From Asaia sp. W19 (lineage in GTDB: Bacteria; Pseudomonadota; Alphaproteobacteria; Acetobacterales; Acetobacteraceae): a stretch of 64,000 nucleotides of DNA. The translations under genes and the position numbers were made by a program. Position 1 is the stretch's first letter. Every line of letters begins with the position of its first letter. Below the pieces are notes generated by a model that was not told the origin of the DNA, did not search any database, and was given only the letters and a program-made list of their open reading frames with translations. Location: positions 20,394 through 84,393 of the forward strand of contig NZ_PNQZ01000060.1 in NCBI RefSeq assembly GCF_003994335.1, written 5' to 3'. Below, in pieces: positions 37,536 to 46,281 of the stretch.

Positions 37536-38164
37536 AGCTCGTCTTCATGCATGGCTGGAGCTTCGATCACAGCTTCTGGGCCCCCTTGCTGGCCGTTTTG
37601 GGACCATGCGATGCGCTTTGCCTCGATCATGGCTATACAGGTGCGGCACAGCTCGAGGCTCTGCCTGATGAGGATTTCATTGCCATCGGGCACTCGGCGG
37701 GGGTGCTCTGGTTCCTGAACCGGGACCTGCCGCATTGTCGGGGCATGATCGCATTCAACGGGTTTGCCCGGTTCAGCCAAAGCGAGGATTTTGCACCCGG
37801 TATCCCCCGGCGCGTGCTGACGCGTATGCAGACAAAACTGCACGAGGCCCCCGCTTCGGTCGTCACGCCATTCCGCCAGCAATTCACGCCGTTTCTGCCC
37901 TGTTCTGCCACGCTCGACGGCAAAGCGCTGGAACAGGGACTGGCCGAACTGATCGATGCGGATGGCCGTCCGAATGCCCGAAACCGGGGTGAGACACTTC
38001 TCGCCGTGCAGGGAAGTCATGATCCACTCGTGTCGAGCGCGCTTCATGAAGCCAGCTTCGCCACGAACAGACGCCTGACACTGGAAGGGGGGCATCTGCT
38101 TCCCCAGACCGCACCCCAGGCCTGCGCTGACCTCATCCATGATGCGCTACGGGGCTGGGCATGA
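37532..38164 (+). CDS. Small alpha/beta-hydrolase, probable pimeloyl-ACP methyl ester esterase
   Basis: The 210-residue hydrolase has an oxyanion motif HGWSFDHSFW, the nucleophile Ser55 in IGHSAGVLW, Asp in GSHDPLVSS and His in LEGGHLLPQ, a full catalytic triad. It lies between bioF and bioC-bioD with ATGA overlaps on both sides. BioC makes a methylated malonyl-ACP and an esterase must free the pimeloyl-ACP; BioH or BioG-like enzymes do this elsewhere. I infer that role here. The protein is shorter than BioH (about 255 residues) and I cannot tell from memory whether it is BioH, BioG or another type. Confidence 0.8.
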   Translation: MKLVFMHGWSFDHSFWAPLLAVLGPCDALCLDHGYTGAAQLEALPDEDFIAIGHSAGVLWFLNRDLPHCRGMIAFNGFARFSQSEDFAPGIPRRVLTRMQTKLHEAPASVVTPFRQQFTPFLPCSATLDGKALEQGLAELIDADGRPNARNRGETLLAVQGSHDPLVSSALHEASFATNRRLTLEGGHLLPQTAPQACADLIHDALRGWA

Positions 38165-39555
38165 GCATCGATCCTGCCGGAAGAGCGCGTGTCGCAGCGC
38201 GGTTCGACGCTGCCCGGCATTACGAGGGCGCGGCACGGGTACAGGCGCTTGCAGCAAGGCAACTGGCGCAGAGGCTCGAAACACTCTACGCGCACAATCC
38301 TGCCCCGCGCCGTATTCTCGAACTGGGATGCGGCACCGGTCTTCTGACCCGCGCCTTGCGCATTCTTTTCCCCGAGGCGGCGCTGACCGCGATCGATCTG
38401 TCTCCGCAGATGGTTGCCCGCGCCCATGAAGCCGTTCCCGAAGCCACCTATCATGTGATGGACGCCGAATATCCGACACTGGACAGGTCATTCGACCTGA
38501 TCTGCTCGAACTTCTGCATCCAGTGGTTCACTGATCGCGCGGCCGCCTTCACCCGTCTCTCCGGCATTCTTGCCCCCGGGGGGCGCATCGAGGTGACGAC
38601 TCTGGCTCAGGGCAGCTTTACCCAGTGGCATGCGGCCTGTACCGCCTGTGCCTTGCCGAGCGGTTTTCCCGATTATCCCGATGCCTTTGCATTGGAGCAG
38701 GAATGGCCTGTCTCGATGCATGGAACGTGGCAGATCGACACCCTGCAGGACCGGGTCGGGTCGGCGCGCGCGTTCCTGCGCGACCTCAAGGCCATCGGGG
38801 CCACGACGCCCCGACCGGGAGCGAAACCACTCTCCATCCGCGCACTCAGGGACGTGATGACGCAATTCGACAGGACAGGCGACGTAATGGATTATCAGGT
38901 AGGTTTCGGATCGGCCCAAAAACACCGGGGTTTCTTCGTGACCGGTACCGATACCGGCATTGGCAAGACGCTCGTCTCCGCCATTCTCACGAAAGCCCTG
39001 AACGCCACATACTGGAAACCCTTCCAGACCGGCCTGGCTGAGGAAGCGGGCGATACGGCCAGCGTGACGCATCTGGCCGCGCTCCCTCCCGAGCGCCTGA
39101 TCCCGCCCGCCTATGGATTTCAGGCCCCCCTCTCACCGCAAGATGCGGCAGCCCTCGAACAGGTATTGGTTAGACCCGAGACCCTGCCCCTGCCCGAAAC
39201 CGATCATCCCCTTGTGGTCGAGGGCGCAGGCGGGCTCATGGTGCCGCTCAATGACACGACACTGCTGATCGACTGGGCGGCCACTCTCGGTCTGCCCGTC
39301 ATCCTCGTCTGCCGTAGCGGACTGGGCACGATCAATCATACCCTGCTCAGCCTGGAGGCGCTCAGACAGCGCGGGATGCGCGTGGCCGGAGTAATCATGA
39401 GTGGCACGCCCAATACGGCCAATCGGGAGGCGATCGCCCGATTCGGCCAAGTCGAGATTCTGGCCGAAATTCCAGTGCTTGATGAAGTTACCCCTGAAAG
39501 CGTAGCGCGCGAGGCAGCCACTCTGGCAATTTCACTGCGCCAGCGCGGCTGGTAG
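38161..39555 (+). CDS. bioC-bioD: Fused malonyl-ACP O-methyltransferase and dethiobiotin synthetase (BioC-BioD)
   Basis: One frame of 464 residues holds two biotin enzymes. Residues 1 to about 255 are a SAM methyltransferase of the BioC type: VAARFDAARHYEGAARVQ, motif I ELGCGTG at 54-60, SNFCIQWF and GILAPGGRIEVTTL. From about 257 a BioD begins: GFFVTGTDTGIGKT with P-loop at 262-270, YWKPFQTGL, LVVEGAGGLMVPLND and GLGTINHTLLSLEAL. The BioD part lacks its own start. It overlaps the esterase by ATGA. The fusion couples the first and second-last steps of biotin synthesis. No frameshift is seen, and both halves look intact. Confidence 0.95.
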   Translation: MSIDPAGRARVAARFDAARHYEGAARVQALAARQLAQRLETLYAHNPAPRRILELGCGTGLLTRALRILFPEAALTAIDLSPQMVARAHEAVPEATYHVMDAEYPTLDRSFDLICSNFCIQWFTDRAAAFTRLSGILAPGGRIEVTTLAQGSFTQWHAACTACALPSGFPDYPDAFALEQEWPVSMHGTWQIDTLQDRVGSARAFLRDLKAIGATTPRPGAKPLSIRALRDVMTQFDRTGDVMDYQVGFGSAQKHRGFFVTGTDTGIGKTLVSAILTKALNATYWKPFQTGLAEEAGDTASVTHLAALPPERLIPPAYGFQAPLSPQDAAALEQVLVRPETLPLPETDHPLVVEGAGGLMVPLNDTTLLIDWAATLGLPVILVCRSGLGTINHTLLSLEALRQRGMRVAGVIMSGTPNTANREAIARFGQVEILAEIPVLDEVTPESVAREAATLAISLRQRGW

Positions 39556-39561
39556 CGCCCC

Positions 39562-39963
39562 TCAGCCGGGGAAGTAGCGCGGCAGATCCTGAAACTGCCA
39601 GCCGCAGACGCGCCCGCGCTGCCCGGTAGCATCGGGCGGCCCCTCATAGCCCTCCACGATATTGACGCTCGTTTCATACCCCAGATGAGCAGCGAGTTCG
39701 GCCGTCTGCTGCGAACGCACGCCTGAACGACACAGGAACAGGATCGGCGTGGCCAGATCGGGCACGGCGTCCCGCAGCGCTTGGGCAAAGCCTGCAGCGT
39801 CATACGGGTCCCAGCTCAGGGCCACGACATTCTTGTCCAATGTGGTCAGGTCCGGCAGACCGACGCTCTGCCACTCGGCTGGCATGCGCACATCCACCAG
39901 AACCGCATCCTTGTCAGCCGCGAGGCGTTCCCATCCTTCGCGCGCTGAAATACAGTCGACCAT
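39562..39963 (-). CDS. Rhodanese-like domain protein
   Basis: The 133-residue protein is a single rhodanese domain. It shows AVLVDVRMPAEWQSVGLPDL for the first motif and the active-site loop FLCRSGVRSQQTAELAAHLG with catalytic Cys in CRSGVRS. A second loop NIVEGYEG follows. It may move sulfane sulfur or cyanide-type sulfur in the cytoplasm. It is divergent from a cysteine synthase gene (starts 66 bp apart), which suits a sulfur role, and convergent with bioCD. Confidence 0.9.
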   Translation of the reverse strand: MVDCISAREGWERLAADKDAVLVDVRMPAEWQSVGLPDLTTLDKNVVALSWDPYDAAGFAQALRDAVPDLATPILFLCRSGVRSQQTAELAAHLGYETSVNIVEGYEGPPDATGQRGRVCGWQFQDLPRYFPG

Positions 39964-40029
39964 CGTTTTTCCTCATTTATAGTACATGCCACAACGTTAA
40001 ACTGTGAAACCGCAGACGTATAGGATGGA

Positions 40030-41091
40030 ATGCAGATGACCTCGCAGGACCAGACCCCCCTTTCGGCCCCACATGCCATCCCCGGCTGGCAGAATGTGTC
40101 GGAGGGCATGATCGGCGCCATTGGCGGTACCCCGCTCATCCGCCTCAAACGGGCCTCCGAAGCGACGGGTTGCGAGATCTACGGCAAGGCCGAGTTCATG
40201 AATCCCGGCGGGTCGGTCAAGGATCGCGCGGCGCTCGCCATCATTCTGGATGCGGAGGCACGTGGTCTGCTCAAGCCGGGCGGGATCATTGTTGAAGGCA
40301 CGGCGGGGAATACCGGCATCGGTCTGACGCTGGTGGCCAAGGCGCGCGGCTATCGCACCATCATCGTCATGCCAGAGACCCAAAGTCGGGAAAAGATCGA
40401 CTTCCTGCGCATGATCGGCGCTGATCTGCGTCTGGTTCCGGCCAAGCCTTTCCGCGATCCGGGCAATTACGTGCATGTCTCACGGCGCATCGCCGAGGAA
40501 ACAAAGAATGCGGTCTGGGCCAACCAGTTCGACAATACGGCCAATCGCGAGGGTCATCGCACCACCACGGCGGTCGAGATCTGGCATCAACTCGCTGGAA
40601 GAGTCGATGCCTTTACCTGCGCCTGCGGCACTGGCGGGACGCTTGCTGGCGTTGCACTCGGTCTTGGAGATCTGGCCGACAAGGCGGGTCGTAAACGCCC
40701 GGAAATCGTGCTTGCCGATCCGGAAGGATCAGGCCTGTATGGCTGGGTCAAATCGAACGATCTCAGCGTGTCCGGCGGATCGATCACCGAAGGGATCGGC
40801 CAGTCGCGTGTGACCGGAAATCTCGAAGGCGTGACGATCGATGATGCAGAGCGTATCCCCGACGCCGAGGCACTCGAGCAGATCTTCTCTCTTCAGGATC
40901 GCGAGGGGATATCCCTTGGCGGATCTGCCGGAATCAACGTGGCTGCAGCGATTCGCATCGCGCGACGGATGGGTCCGGGGCATCGAATTGTAACAATCCT
41001 CTGCGATGGCGGGGCGCGCTACCAGTCCAAGATCTTCAATCCTGAATTCCTGCGGGCTAAAAACCTGCCTACCCCTCCCTGGCTCGATTGA
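40030..41091 (+). CDS. cysK: Cysteine synthase family protein (CysK-like)
   Basis: This 353-residue PLP enzyme makes cysteine from O-acetylserine and sulfide, or a related beta-replacement. It has IGGTPLIRLKRASEATGCEI, the PLP lysine in NPGGSVKDRAAL, and the substrate loop EGTAGNTGIGL, which differs slightly from the usual EPTSGNTGIGL. It continues with ACGTGGTLAGVA and GGSAGINVAAAIRIA. The variation may point to a subgroup common in alphaproteobacteria. It lies 66 bp from the divergent rhodanese gene. Confidence 0.88.
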   Translation: MQMTSQDQTPLSAPHAIPGWQNVSEGMIGAIGGTPLIRLKRASEATGCEIYGKAEFMNPGGSVKDRAALAIILDAEARGLLKPGGIIVEGTAGNTGIGLTLVAKARGYRTIIVMPETQSREKIDFLRMIGADLRLVPAKPFRDPGNYVHVSRRIAEETKNAVWANQFDNTANREGHRTTTAVEIWHQLAGRVDAFTCACGTGGTLAGVALGLGDLADKAGRKRPEIVLADPEGSGLYGWVKSNDLSVSGGSITEGIGQSRVTGNLEGVTIDDAERIPDAEALEQIFSLQDREGISLGGSAGINVAAAIRIARRMGPGHRIVTILCDGGARYQSKIFNPEFLRAKNLPTPPWLD

Positions 41092-41167
41092 GACGGGTTT
41101 TCGCAAGTTGTGACGGAATGAAACACCCCCTTGTGGGGCGGCTTCGATTCGGACCAATGTTACATTC

Positions 41168-41887
41168 ATGGATACGACCCCGCACCTTCTCATCGTTGAT
41201 GATGACCGCGAGATACGCGAGCTGCTCTGCCGCTTTCTCGAGCGCAATCACTTCCGGGTAACGGCCGCCCGTGACGGGCGTGAAGCCCGTCGCGCCTGGG
41301 CCGCCGGTCATTATCAGCTTGTGGTGCTGGACCTGATGCTTCCCGGCGAGAGCGGGCTCGACATCGCCCGCTGGCTGCGCAGCCAGGACAATATCCCCAT
41401 CATCATGCTCACCGCCATGAGTGACGAAACCGACCGCATCATCGGTCTGGAATTCGGCGCGGATGATTATGTGGCCAAGCCCTTCAACCCACGCGAATTG
41501 CTGGCCCGCATCCGGGCGGTATTGCGTCGCACGGCGGACAGCTCGGACAAGAAGCTCTCGGCTGATTCCCGGATGATCCGGTTCTCTGGCTGGACCCTCG
41601 AGCCTGCTCGTCGGCGTCTGCTGAACCCCGATGGCGCGGAAGTGCCGTTGACGGGTGGCGAATATGACATGCTGCTCGCCTTTCTGGAACGCGCCAACCG
41701 CGTTCTGACACGTGACATGCTGCTCGAATTGCTGCGCGGACGTCAGGCGGGGCCATTTGACCGTGCCATCGACGTGGCGGTCAGCCGTCTTCGTCGCAAG
41801 CTCGAGGACGACGGGCGCAATGCCCAGATGATCAAGACCGTGCGCGGTGGCGGCTATGTTCTTGCCGCCGATGTCGAACGCCTCTGA
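41168..41887 (+). CDS. OmpR-type response regulator
   Basis: The 239-residue protein has a receiver domain (LLIVDDDREIRELL, phospho-acceptor Asp in LVVLDLMLPGESG, Lys in DDYVAKPFNPRELL) and a winged-helix OmpR/PhoB output domain ending SRLRRKLEDDG and VRGGGYVLAAD. It is OmpR-like with no obvious target beside it. The histidine kinase gene overlaps its 3' end by about 17 bp, so the pair is coupled. A role in osmotic or envelope stress is possible but not shown. Confidence 0.92.
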   Translation: MDTTPHLLIVDDDREIRELLCRFLERNHFRVTAARDGREARRAWAAGHYQLVVLDLMLPGESGLDIARWLRSQDNIPIIMLTAMSDETDRIIGLEFGADDYVAKPFNPRELLARIRAVLRRTADSSDKKLSADSRMIRFSGWTLEPARRRLLNPDGAEVPLTGGEYDMLLAFLERANRVLTRDMLLELLRGRQAGPFDRAIDVAVSRLRRKLEDDGRNAQMIKTVRGGGYVLAADVERL

Positions 41888-43418
41888 CCCCGTGATTCGC
41901 CTTCTGCCGCGCTCGCTTCGGGCGCGCACCAATCTGCTGCTCATTGCGGGGCTCTGCGTGGTTCAGGCCGCCGGCCTGACCATCCATGCGCTCGATCACC
42001 TCAATATCGCCGACCGGGCCGAGATGCACGAGAATGAGCATCATGCCTTCTCGATCTATCATACCCTGGTCGAATTGCCGCCGGCAGATCGCGAAGCAGG
42101 GCTGGCCGCGATAGAAACACCGTCGAATTTCAAGATTGTTCTCGACGACAAGCCGGATACGCATTTCCCCAGCGCTTTCATCCCGATTCCGTTCGGTATG
42201 CCCCCCATGGGCCGCGCTATGCCTCAGCCCGGCGGTCAGGAGGAAGGCGGCTTTCCGTTACCCGGAGAGATGGGCGGCGGTGAAAATCGGCCGCCCTTCC
42301 CGTTCGAAGGCGGGCCGCCACCGGGGAATATGGACGCAACGCCAGGCGAGGAAAGACGCCCGCCGCCGTTCATCCCCCCCTCCCTTTCCGGTATGGGCAT
42401 GTTGCCCGCGCGCCTGCGCCCGCAGCGTATCGTCATGGGCCACAAGCCAGGTACGCGCCACTACGCCATGTCCTTTCAGATGCCCGATGACCATCGCTGG
42501 CTGGATATGAGCTACACCGTGCGCCCCCCGAACCCGTTCGGTTCGCCCACCTTTATGATCTCGTTCGCGCTCATGACTATCTGCGGCGGTGGTCTCATTC
42601 TCTGGGGCTCCCACCGACTCATCGCGCCTGTCGCCACGCTCGCCAATGCCGCAACGGCATTGGGCAGGGACGTCCACGCCCAGCCTTTGCCGGAATCCGG
42701 CACGACTGAAATCCGCCAGGCCGCGCTCGCCTTCAACACCATGGCGGCGCGCATACGACGTTTTGTCACCGACCGCACTTTGATGCTGACCGCCATCGGG
42801 CATGACCTGCGCACGCCCATCACCCGACTCAAGCTGCGTGCCGAGTTCATCGACGATGATGAGTTACGCGACAAGTTTCTGGCCGATCTGGACGAGATGG
42901 AGAGCATGGTGGCGGCCACCCTCGCCTTTGGCCGTGACAGTTCCACCCAGGAACCCATGACCGCTCTGGATCTTGGCGCGCTCTTGCAAACCATCGCCGA
43001 CGAAGCCGCCGAAGCCCGGCCCGATCTGGCCGATCAGGTCAATTACCAGGAGCCGGATACGGCCATCCGTATCAAGGCGCGCTCGCTCGCGCTCAAGCGC
43101 GCTCTGACAAATCTCGTCATGAATGCGCTCAAATATGGTGGGTCCGCCACGATCAGCGTGACCTGCACCCGCGGGCCGGGTCAGGAAAAGAATGTCTGCA
43201 TCCGTATCGACGATAAGGGCCCTGGTTTGCCCCAGGAAGATCTGGAACGCATGTTCGAACCCTTTGTCCGTGCCGAAACCAGCCGCAATCGCGAAACCGG
43301 CGGCACTGGCCTCGGTCTTGCCATCGCCCGCTCGACCGTGCGCGGCCAAGGCGGCGACGTCACTCTCGCAAACCGTCCCGATGGGGGATTAAGAGCGAGC
43401 GTCATTCTGCCATTGTGA
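41871..43418 (+). CDS. Sensor histidine kinase of OmpR/EnvZ type
   Basis: The protein (about 515 residues from ATG 41871) has an N-terminal transmembrane helix (LLLIAGLCVVQAAGLTIHAL) and a periplasmic part of about 200 residues containing a long proline-, glycine- and methionine-rich segment (GMPPMGRAMPQPGGQEEGG and more). A second helix (FMISFALMTICGGGLILWG), HAMP, HisKA with IGHDLRTPITRLKLR and an ATPase domain with GTGLGLAIARSTV follow. The start is not certain: GTG at 41892 or ATG at 41847 are also in frame. It partners the regulator directly upstream. Confidence 0.9.
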   Translation: MSNASDPVIRLLPRSLRARTNLLLIAGLCVVQAAGLTIHALDHLNIADRAEMHENEHHAFSIYHTLVELPPADREAGLAAIETPSNFKIVLDDKPDTHFPSAFIPIPFGMPPMGRAMPQPGGQEEGGFPLPGEMGGGENRPPFPFEGGPPPGNMDATPGEERRPPPFIPPSLSGMGMLPARLRPQRIVMGHKPGTRHYAMSFQMPDDHRWLDMSYTVRPPNPFGSPTFMISFALMTICGGGLILWGSHRLIAPVATLANAATALGRDVHAQPLPESGTTEIRQAALAFNTMAARIRRFVTDRTLMLTAIGHDLRTPITRLKLRAEFIDDDELRDKFLADLDEMESMVAATLAFGRDSSTQEPMTALDLGALLQTIADEAAEARPDLADQVNYQEPDTAIRIKARSLALKRALTNLVMNALKYGGSATISVTCTRGPGQEKNVCIRIDDKGPGLPQEDLERMFEPFVRAETSRNRETGGTGLGLAIARSTVRGQGGDVTLANRPDGGLRASVILPL

Positions 43419-43546
43419 AGAAGCCGGGCTCTGCACGGAACCAGCCGGGACCTGAGCCCCGCACCCCTATCCGGCGATCCTCGAAATCGGGTTCAGAGGC
43501 ACGCCTCTGGCGGGGCGCGGGGCAGAGCCCCGCATCTGCCCTCTAT

Positions 43547-44197
43547 TCAGCGCCGGATAGCGCGCACCGCCAGCGCACCGACACCCTGAATCACCCCCAC
43601 AAGGAGAATCAGCACGGCCACGACCGCGAACATGATGGTGGTATTGAAGCGTTGATAGCCGTAACGGATGGCCAGATCGCCTAGCCCCCCAGCTCCAATC
43701 GCGCCTGCCATGGCGGAAGCGCCTACGAGGGTAATGGCGGTGACCGTCAGACCGGAGAGCAGACCCGGGAGCGCCTCGGGGATGAGAACGTAGCGGATAA
43801 CCATCCAGCGCGTTCCTCCCATGACGCGTACAGCCTCGATCAGACCGGGCTCGATTTCCTGAAGCGAGATCTCTGCGATGCGCGCGTAATAGGGAATGGC
43901 CGCAATGGAAAGTGGCACGATTGCCGCCAGGGTACCGAGAGAGGTTCCCGCGATGAACCGCGTGACAGGAATGAGCAGGACCAGCAGGATAATGAATGGA
44001 ATGGCGCGTATGGCGTCGATCAGCCAGCCGACCGGCCGGCCCAGCCAGGGCAGATCATAAAGATCGGTGCGGCGGGTCGCGATCATCAGCACGGCCAGAG
44101 GCAGGCCAAAGATCAGGGCGATGAGACTGGAAGCCGCCACCATCTCCACTGTCTGGACTGTGGCGTCGGTGATGAGCCTAGCGATCAGCCGGTACAT
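43547..44197 (-). CDS. metI: Methionine ABC transporter permease MetI
   Basis: MetI is the inner-membrane permease of the MetNIQ D/L-methionine importer. The 216-residue protein has five hydrophobic helices and the coupling helix EAVRVMGGTRWMVIRYVLIPEA, whose EAA-like loop contacts MetN. Its length is standard. The start overlaps the metN stop by about 20 bp. It is the last gene of metQ-metN-metI on the minus strand and is followed by a 127-bp convergent spacer with hairpins. Confidence 0.94.
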   Translation of the reverse strand: MYRLIARLITDATVQTVEMVAASSLIALIFGLPLAVLMIATRRTDLYDLPWLGRPVGWLIDAIRAIPFIILLVLLIPVTRFIAGTSLGTLAAIVPLSIAAIPYYARIAEISLQEIEPGLIEAVRVMGGTRWMVIRYVLIPEALPGLLSGLTVTAITLVGASAMAGAIGAGGLGDLAIRYGYQRFNTTIMFAVVAVLILLVGVIQGVGALAVRAIRR

Positions 44198-45209
44198 AGC
44201 CGAGCACCTCCGTCACATGGGCCTGCTGATCGAGAAAGATGCAGAGCGGGTCAGAAAGGGGTGCTGAAAAGGACAGGATCATGTCGGAAAGCAGCGCGTC
44301 CCCGCAGGCCAGCGTACCGCCCTGTATCAAGGTAACCTCCTGCTGGAAGCGGGTCGTGAGATGGGAGAGGAAGGGCGTTCCTGCCGTTTCCGGACCGAGC
44401 ACCACACGAAGCAGCGGACGCGTATCAGGGCCGGGATCGGGTAGAAGCCGACGCTTCAGCGCCTCGGGGAGCGTCGGGCGTATATCGGCCAGCAGGTTCT
44501 CGAGCCGGGGGTCTCCACGGCTGTCACGCATCAGCGTGGCCATGCTGCCGTTCTCGATCAGCGCGCCATGATCGAGAACGAGCACACGATGCGCAAAACG
44601 GCGCACGACCTCCATTTCATGCGTGATCAGGATAATGGTCAGGCCAAGCGTGCGGTTGATATCAGCCAGAAGCGCGAGAATGGAAGCGGTTGTGTGTGGG
44701 TCGAGCGCCGATGTCGCCTCATCGCACAGCAGGAGAGAGGGCGCGTTGGCGATAGCGCGCGCGATACCGACGCGCTGCTTTTGTCCGCCGGAAAGCTGCG
44801 AGGGGCGCTTGTGCCCGTGGCCGTCAAGCCCGACCAGAGCCAGCAATTCATCGACGCGCGCTGTGATGCGCGCTTTCGGCCAGCCGGCAATTTCGAGCGG
44901 CAGGGCGATGTTTCCGGCGGCGCTGCGGGCATTCAGCAGATTGAAATGCTGAAAGACGAGTCCGACCTTGCGACGCGCCGCCACCAGGTCGCGCTCGGAC
45001 AGTAGCGTGAGATCGGCGCCATCGAGCAGGATTTTTCCTTCGGTGGGGCGCTCAAGCGCGCAAAGGCAACGCAGGAGCGTGGATTTCCCCGCACCCGAAC
45101 TACCGATCACGCCAATGATCTCCCCCTTTTCGACCTGAAAGCTGATATCGGACAGCGCGTTCTGCGCGCCGAAGCGGCAGGACAGGCCCGAGACATCGAG
45201 AAGACTCAT
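44178..45209 (-). CDS. metN: Methionine ABC transporter ATPase MetN
   Basis: MetN hydrolyses ATP to drive methionine import. The 343-residue protein has Walker A GSSGAGKSTLLRC, signature LSGGQKQRVGIARAIA, Walker B LLLCDEATSALDP, and the switch histidine in IILITHEMEVV. The C-terminus after about 260 carries the NIL-type regulatory domain that senses methionine. I chose ATG at 45209, which overlaps the metQ stop as ATGA, over the far upstream start of the open frame. It is coupled to metQ and metI. Confidence 0.94.
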   Translation of the reverse strand: MSLLDVSGLSCRFGAQNALSDISFQVEKGEIIGVIGSSGAGKSTLLRCLCALERPTEGKILLDGADLTLLSERDLVAARRKVGLVFQHFNLLNARSAAGNIALPLEIAGWPKARITARVDELLALVGLDGHGHKRPSQLSGGQKQRVGIARAIANAPSLLLCDEATSALDPHTTASILALLADINRTLGLTIILITHEMEVVRRFAHRVLVLDHGALIENGSMATLMRDSRGDPRLENLLADIRPTLPEALKRRLLPDPGPDTRPLLRVVLGPETAGTPFLSHLTTRFQQEVTLIQGGTLACGDALLSDMILSFSAPLSDPLCIFLDQQAHVTEVLGYVPADR

Positions 45210-46021
45210 GAAAAGGCGGGGATGACGGTATTGGCGTAAACATCGATCAACGCCTGACGGATATTGGGCTGCTGGTAGGCACTGACCAGAGGCTTGACCC
45301 ACGAGGCCTGAGCGTCATCGGTGTTGACGGCAATCACGCAGATATAGGGATTGTCTTTCACCCCTTCACGCGCGAGACGCTCATGCACTACGTCCACTCC
45401 CGCCTTATGCGCCCAGTCGGTATTGATCACCGCTGCATCGAGATCGGGCAAGGCGCGCCCGACCACACCGGCATCGAGTTCACGAATCGTGAAGTCATGG
45501 GGATTCTCGGTAATATCAAGCGGGGTAGGCAGCAATCCGGCAGAGGATGAAAGCTTGATGAAGCCCAAGGTCTGAAGAAGAAGCAGCGCGCGCCCCTCAT
45601 TGCTCGGGTCATTGGGCACGCCGATCACGGCTCCTTTGGGCAGGGTCGCGAGCGTCTTCCACTTGCGGGAATACAGGCCGATCGGCGCCACATAAGTATT
45701 GCCCACCGGAGAAATCCTGAAGCCATGCGCCTCGCACTGCGCCTTGAGGAAGGGCATGTGCTGGAAGGAATTGGCATCCAGATCATGCGAGGCCAGGGCC
45801 TCGTCGGGGGTGGAGTAATCCGAGAAGGTGACAATCTTCAGTGCCAGTCCGGATTTCTGGGCATTCTGGCTGACGAGACGCCAGATATCCTCATCCTCAC
45901 CCGCCATGATGCCTACGCGGATGACCTTGTCAGCCGCACGCGCCTTGCGCAGCGACAGCCCGACGGGTGCGGCGCCGAGCAGCGACAGGACCGAGCGGCG
46001 CGAGAGCGAGGAAAAAGGCAT
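45206..46021 (-). CDS. metQ: Methionine-binding protein MetQ (NlpA family)
   Basis: MetQ captures methionine in the periplasm and gives it to MetNI. The 271-residue protein has a signal with twin arginines (LSRRSVLSLLGAAPVG), so export may be by Tat. No lipobox cysteine is seen, unlike E. coli MetQ. The mature part is a NlpA-type fold: IRVGIMAGEDEDIW, DYSTPDEALASHDLDANSFQH, YVAPIGLYSRKWKTL, GAVIGVPNDPSNEGRALLLL, and INTDWAHKAG. I chose ATG at 46021, where the signal begins. It is first of the operon. Confidence 0.92.
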   Translation of the reverse strand: MPFSSLSRRSVLSLLGAAPVGLSLRKARAADKVIRVGIMAGEDEDIWRLVSQNAQKSGLALKIVTFSDYSTPDEALASHDLDANSFQHMPFLKAQCEAHGFRISPVGNTYVAPIGLYSRKWKTLATLPKGAVIGVPNDPSNEGRALLLLQTLGFIKLSSSAGLLPTPLDITENPHDFTIRELDAGVVGRALPDLDAAVINTDWAHKAGVDVVHERLAREGVKDNPYICVIAVNTDDAQASWVKPLVSAYQQPNIRQALIDVYANTVIPAFS

Positions 46022-46281
46022 GGGCAGAATATCCGGAAAGGGCGGGTCAGGATGAAAAGAACAATTCAACAGAAATAAAACGTCTTTATGGAGTTTTCCT
46101 GTTGATTGAACGATTTTGCTCTGTCTTATACGGACAGCGCTCAGAATCAATCCTTTCTTTGCCCGGCACGGCACGTGCTCTCGCCAGAGCGCCTATGGCG
46201 AGAGCAGATCGAACGTCTCGCCGTAACAGAAAACGGTCATGGCCCACCTTTAGAATTCTCTGCGTTGCGCGCGGCCTTCGA

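Noticed and set aside
43495..43533. Hairpins AGAGGC..GCCTCT and GCGGGGC-AGA-GCCCCGC between the kinase and metI
   Set aside because: They could be a terminator between convergent genes, but there is no T tract on either side, so I do not list them as a feature.
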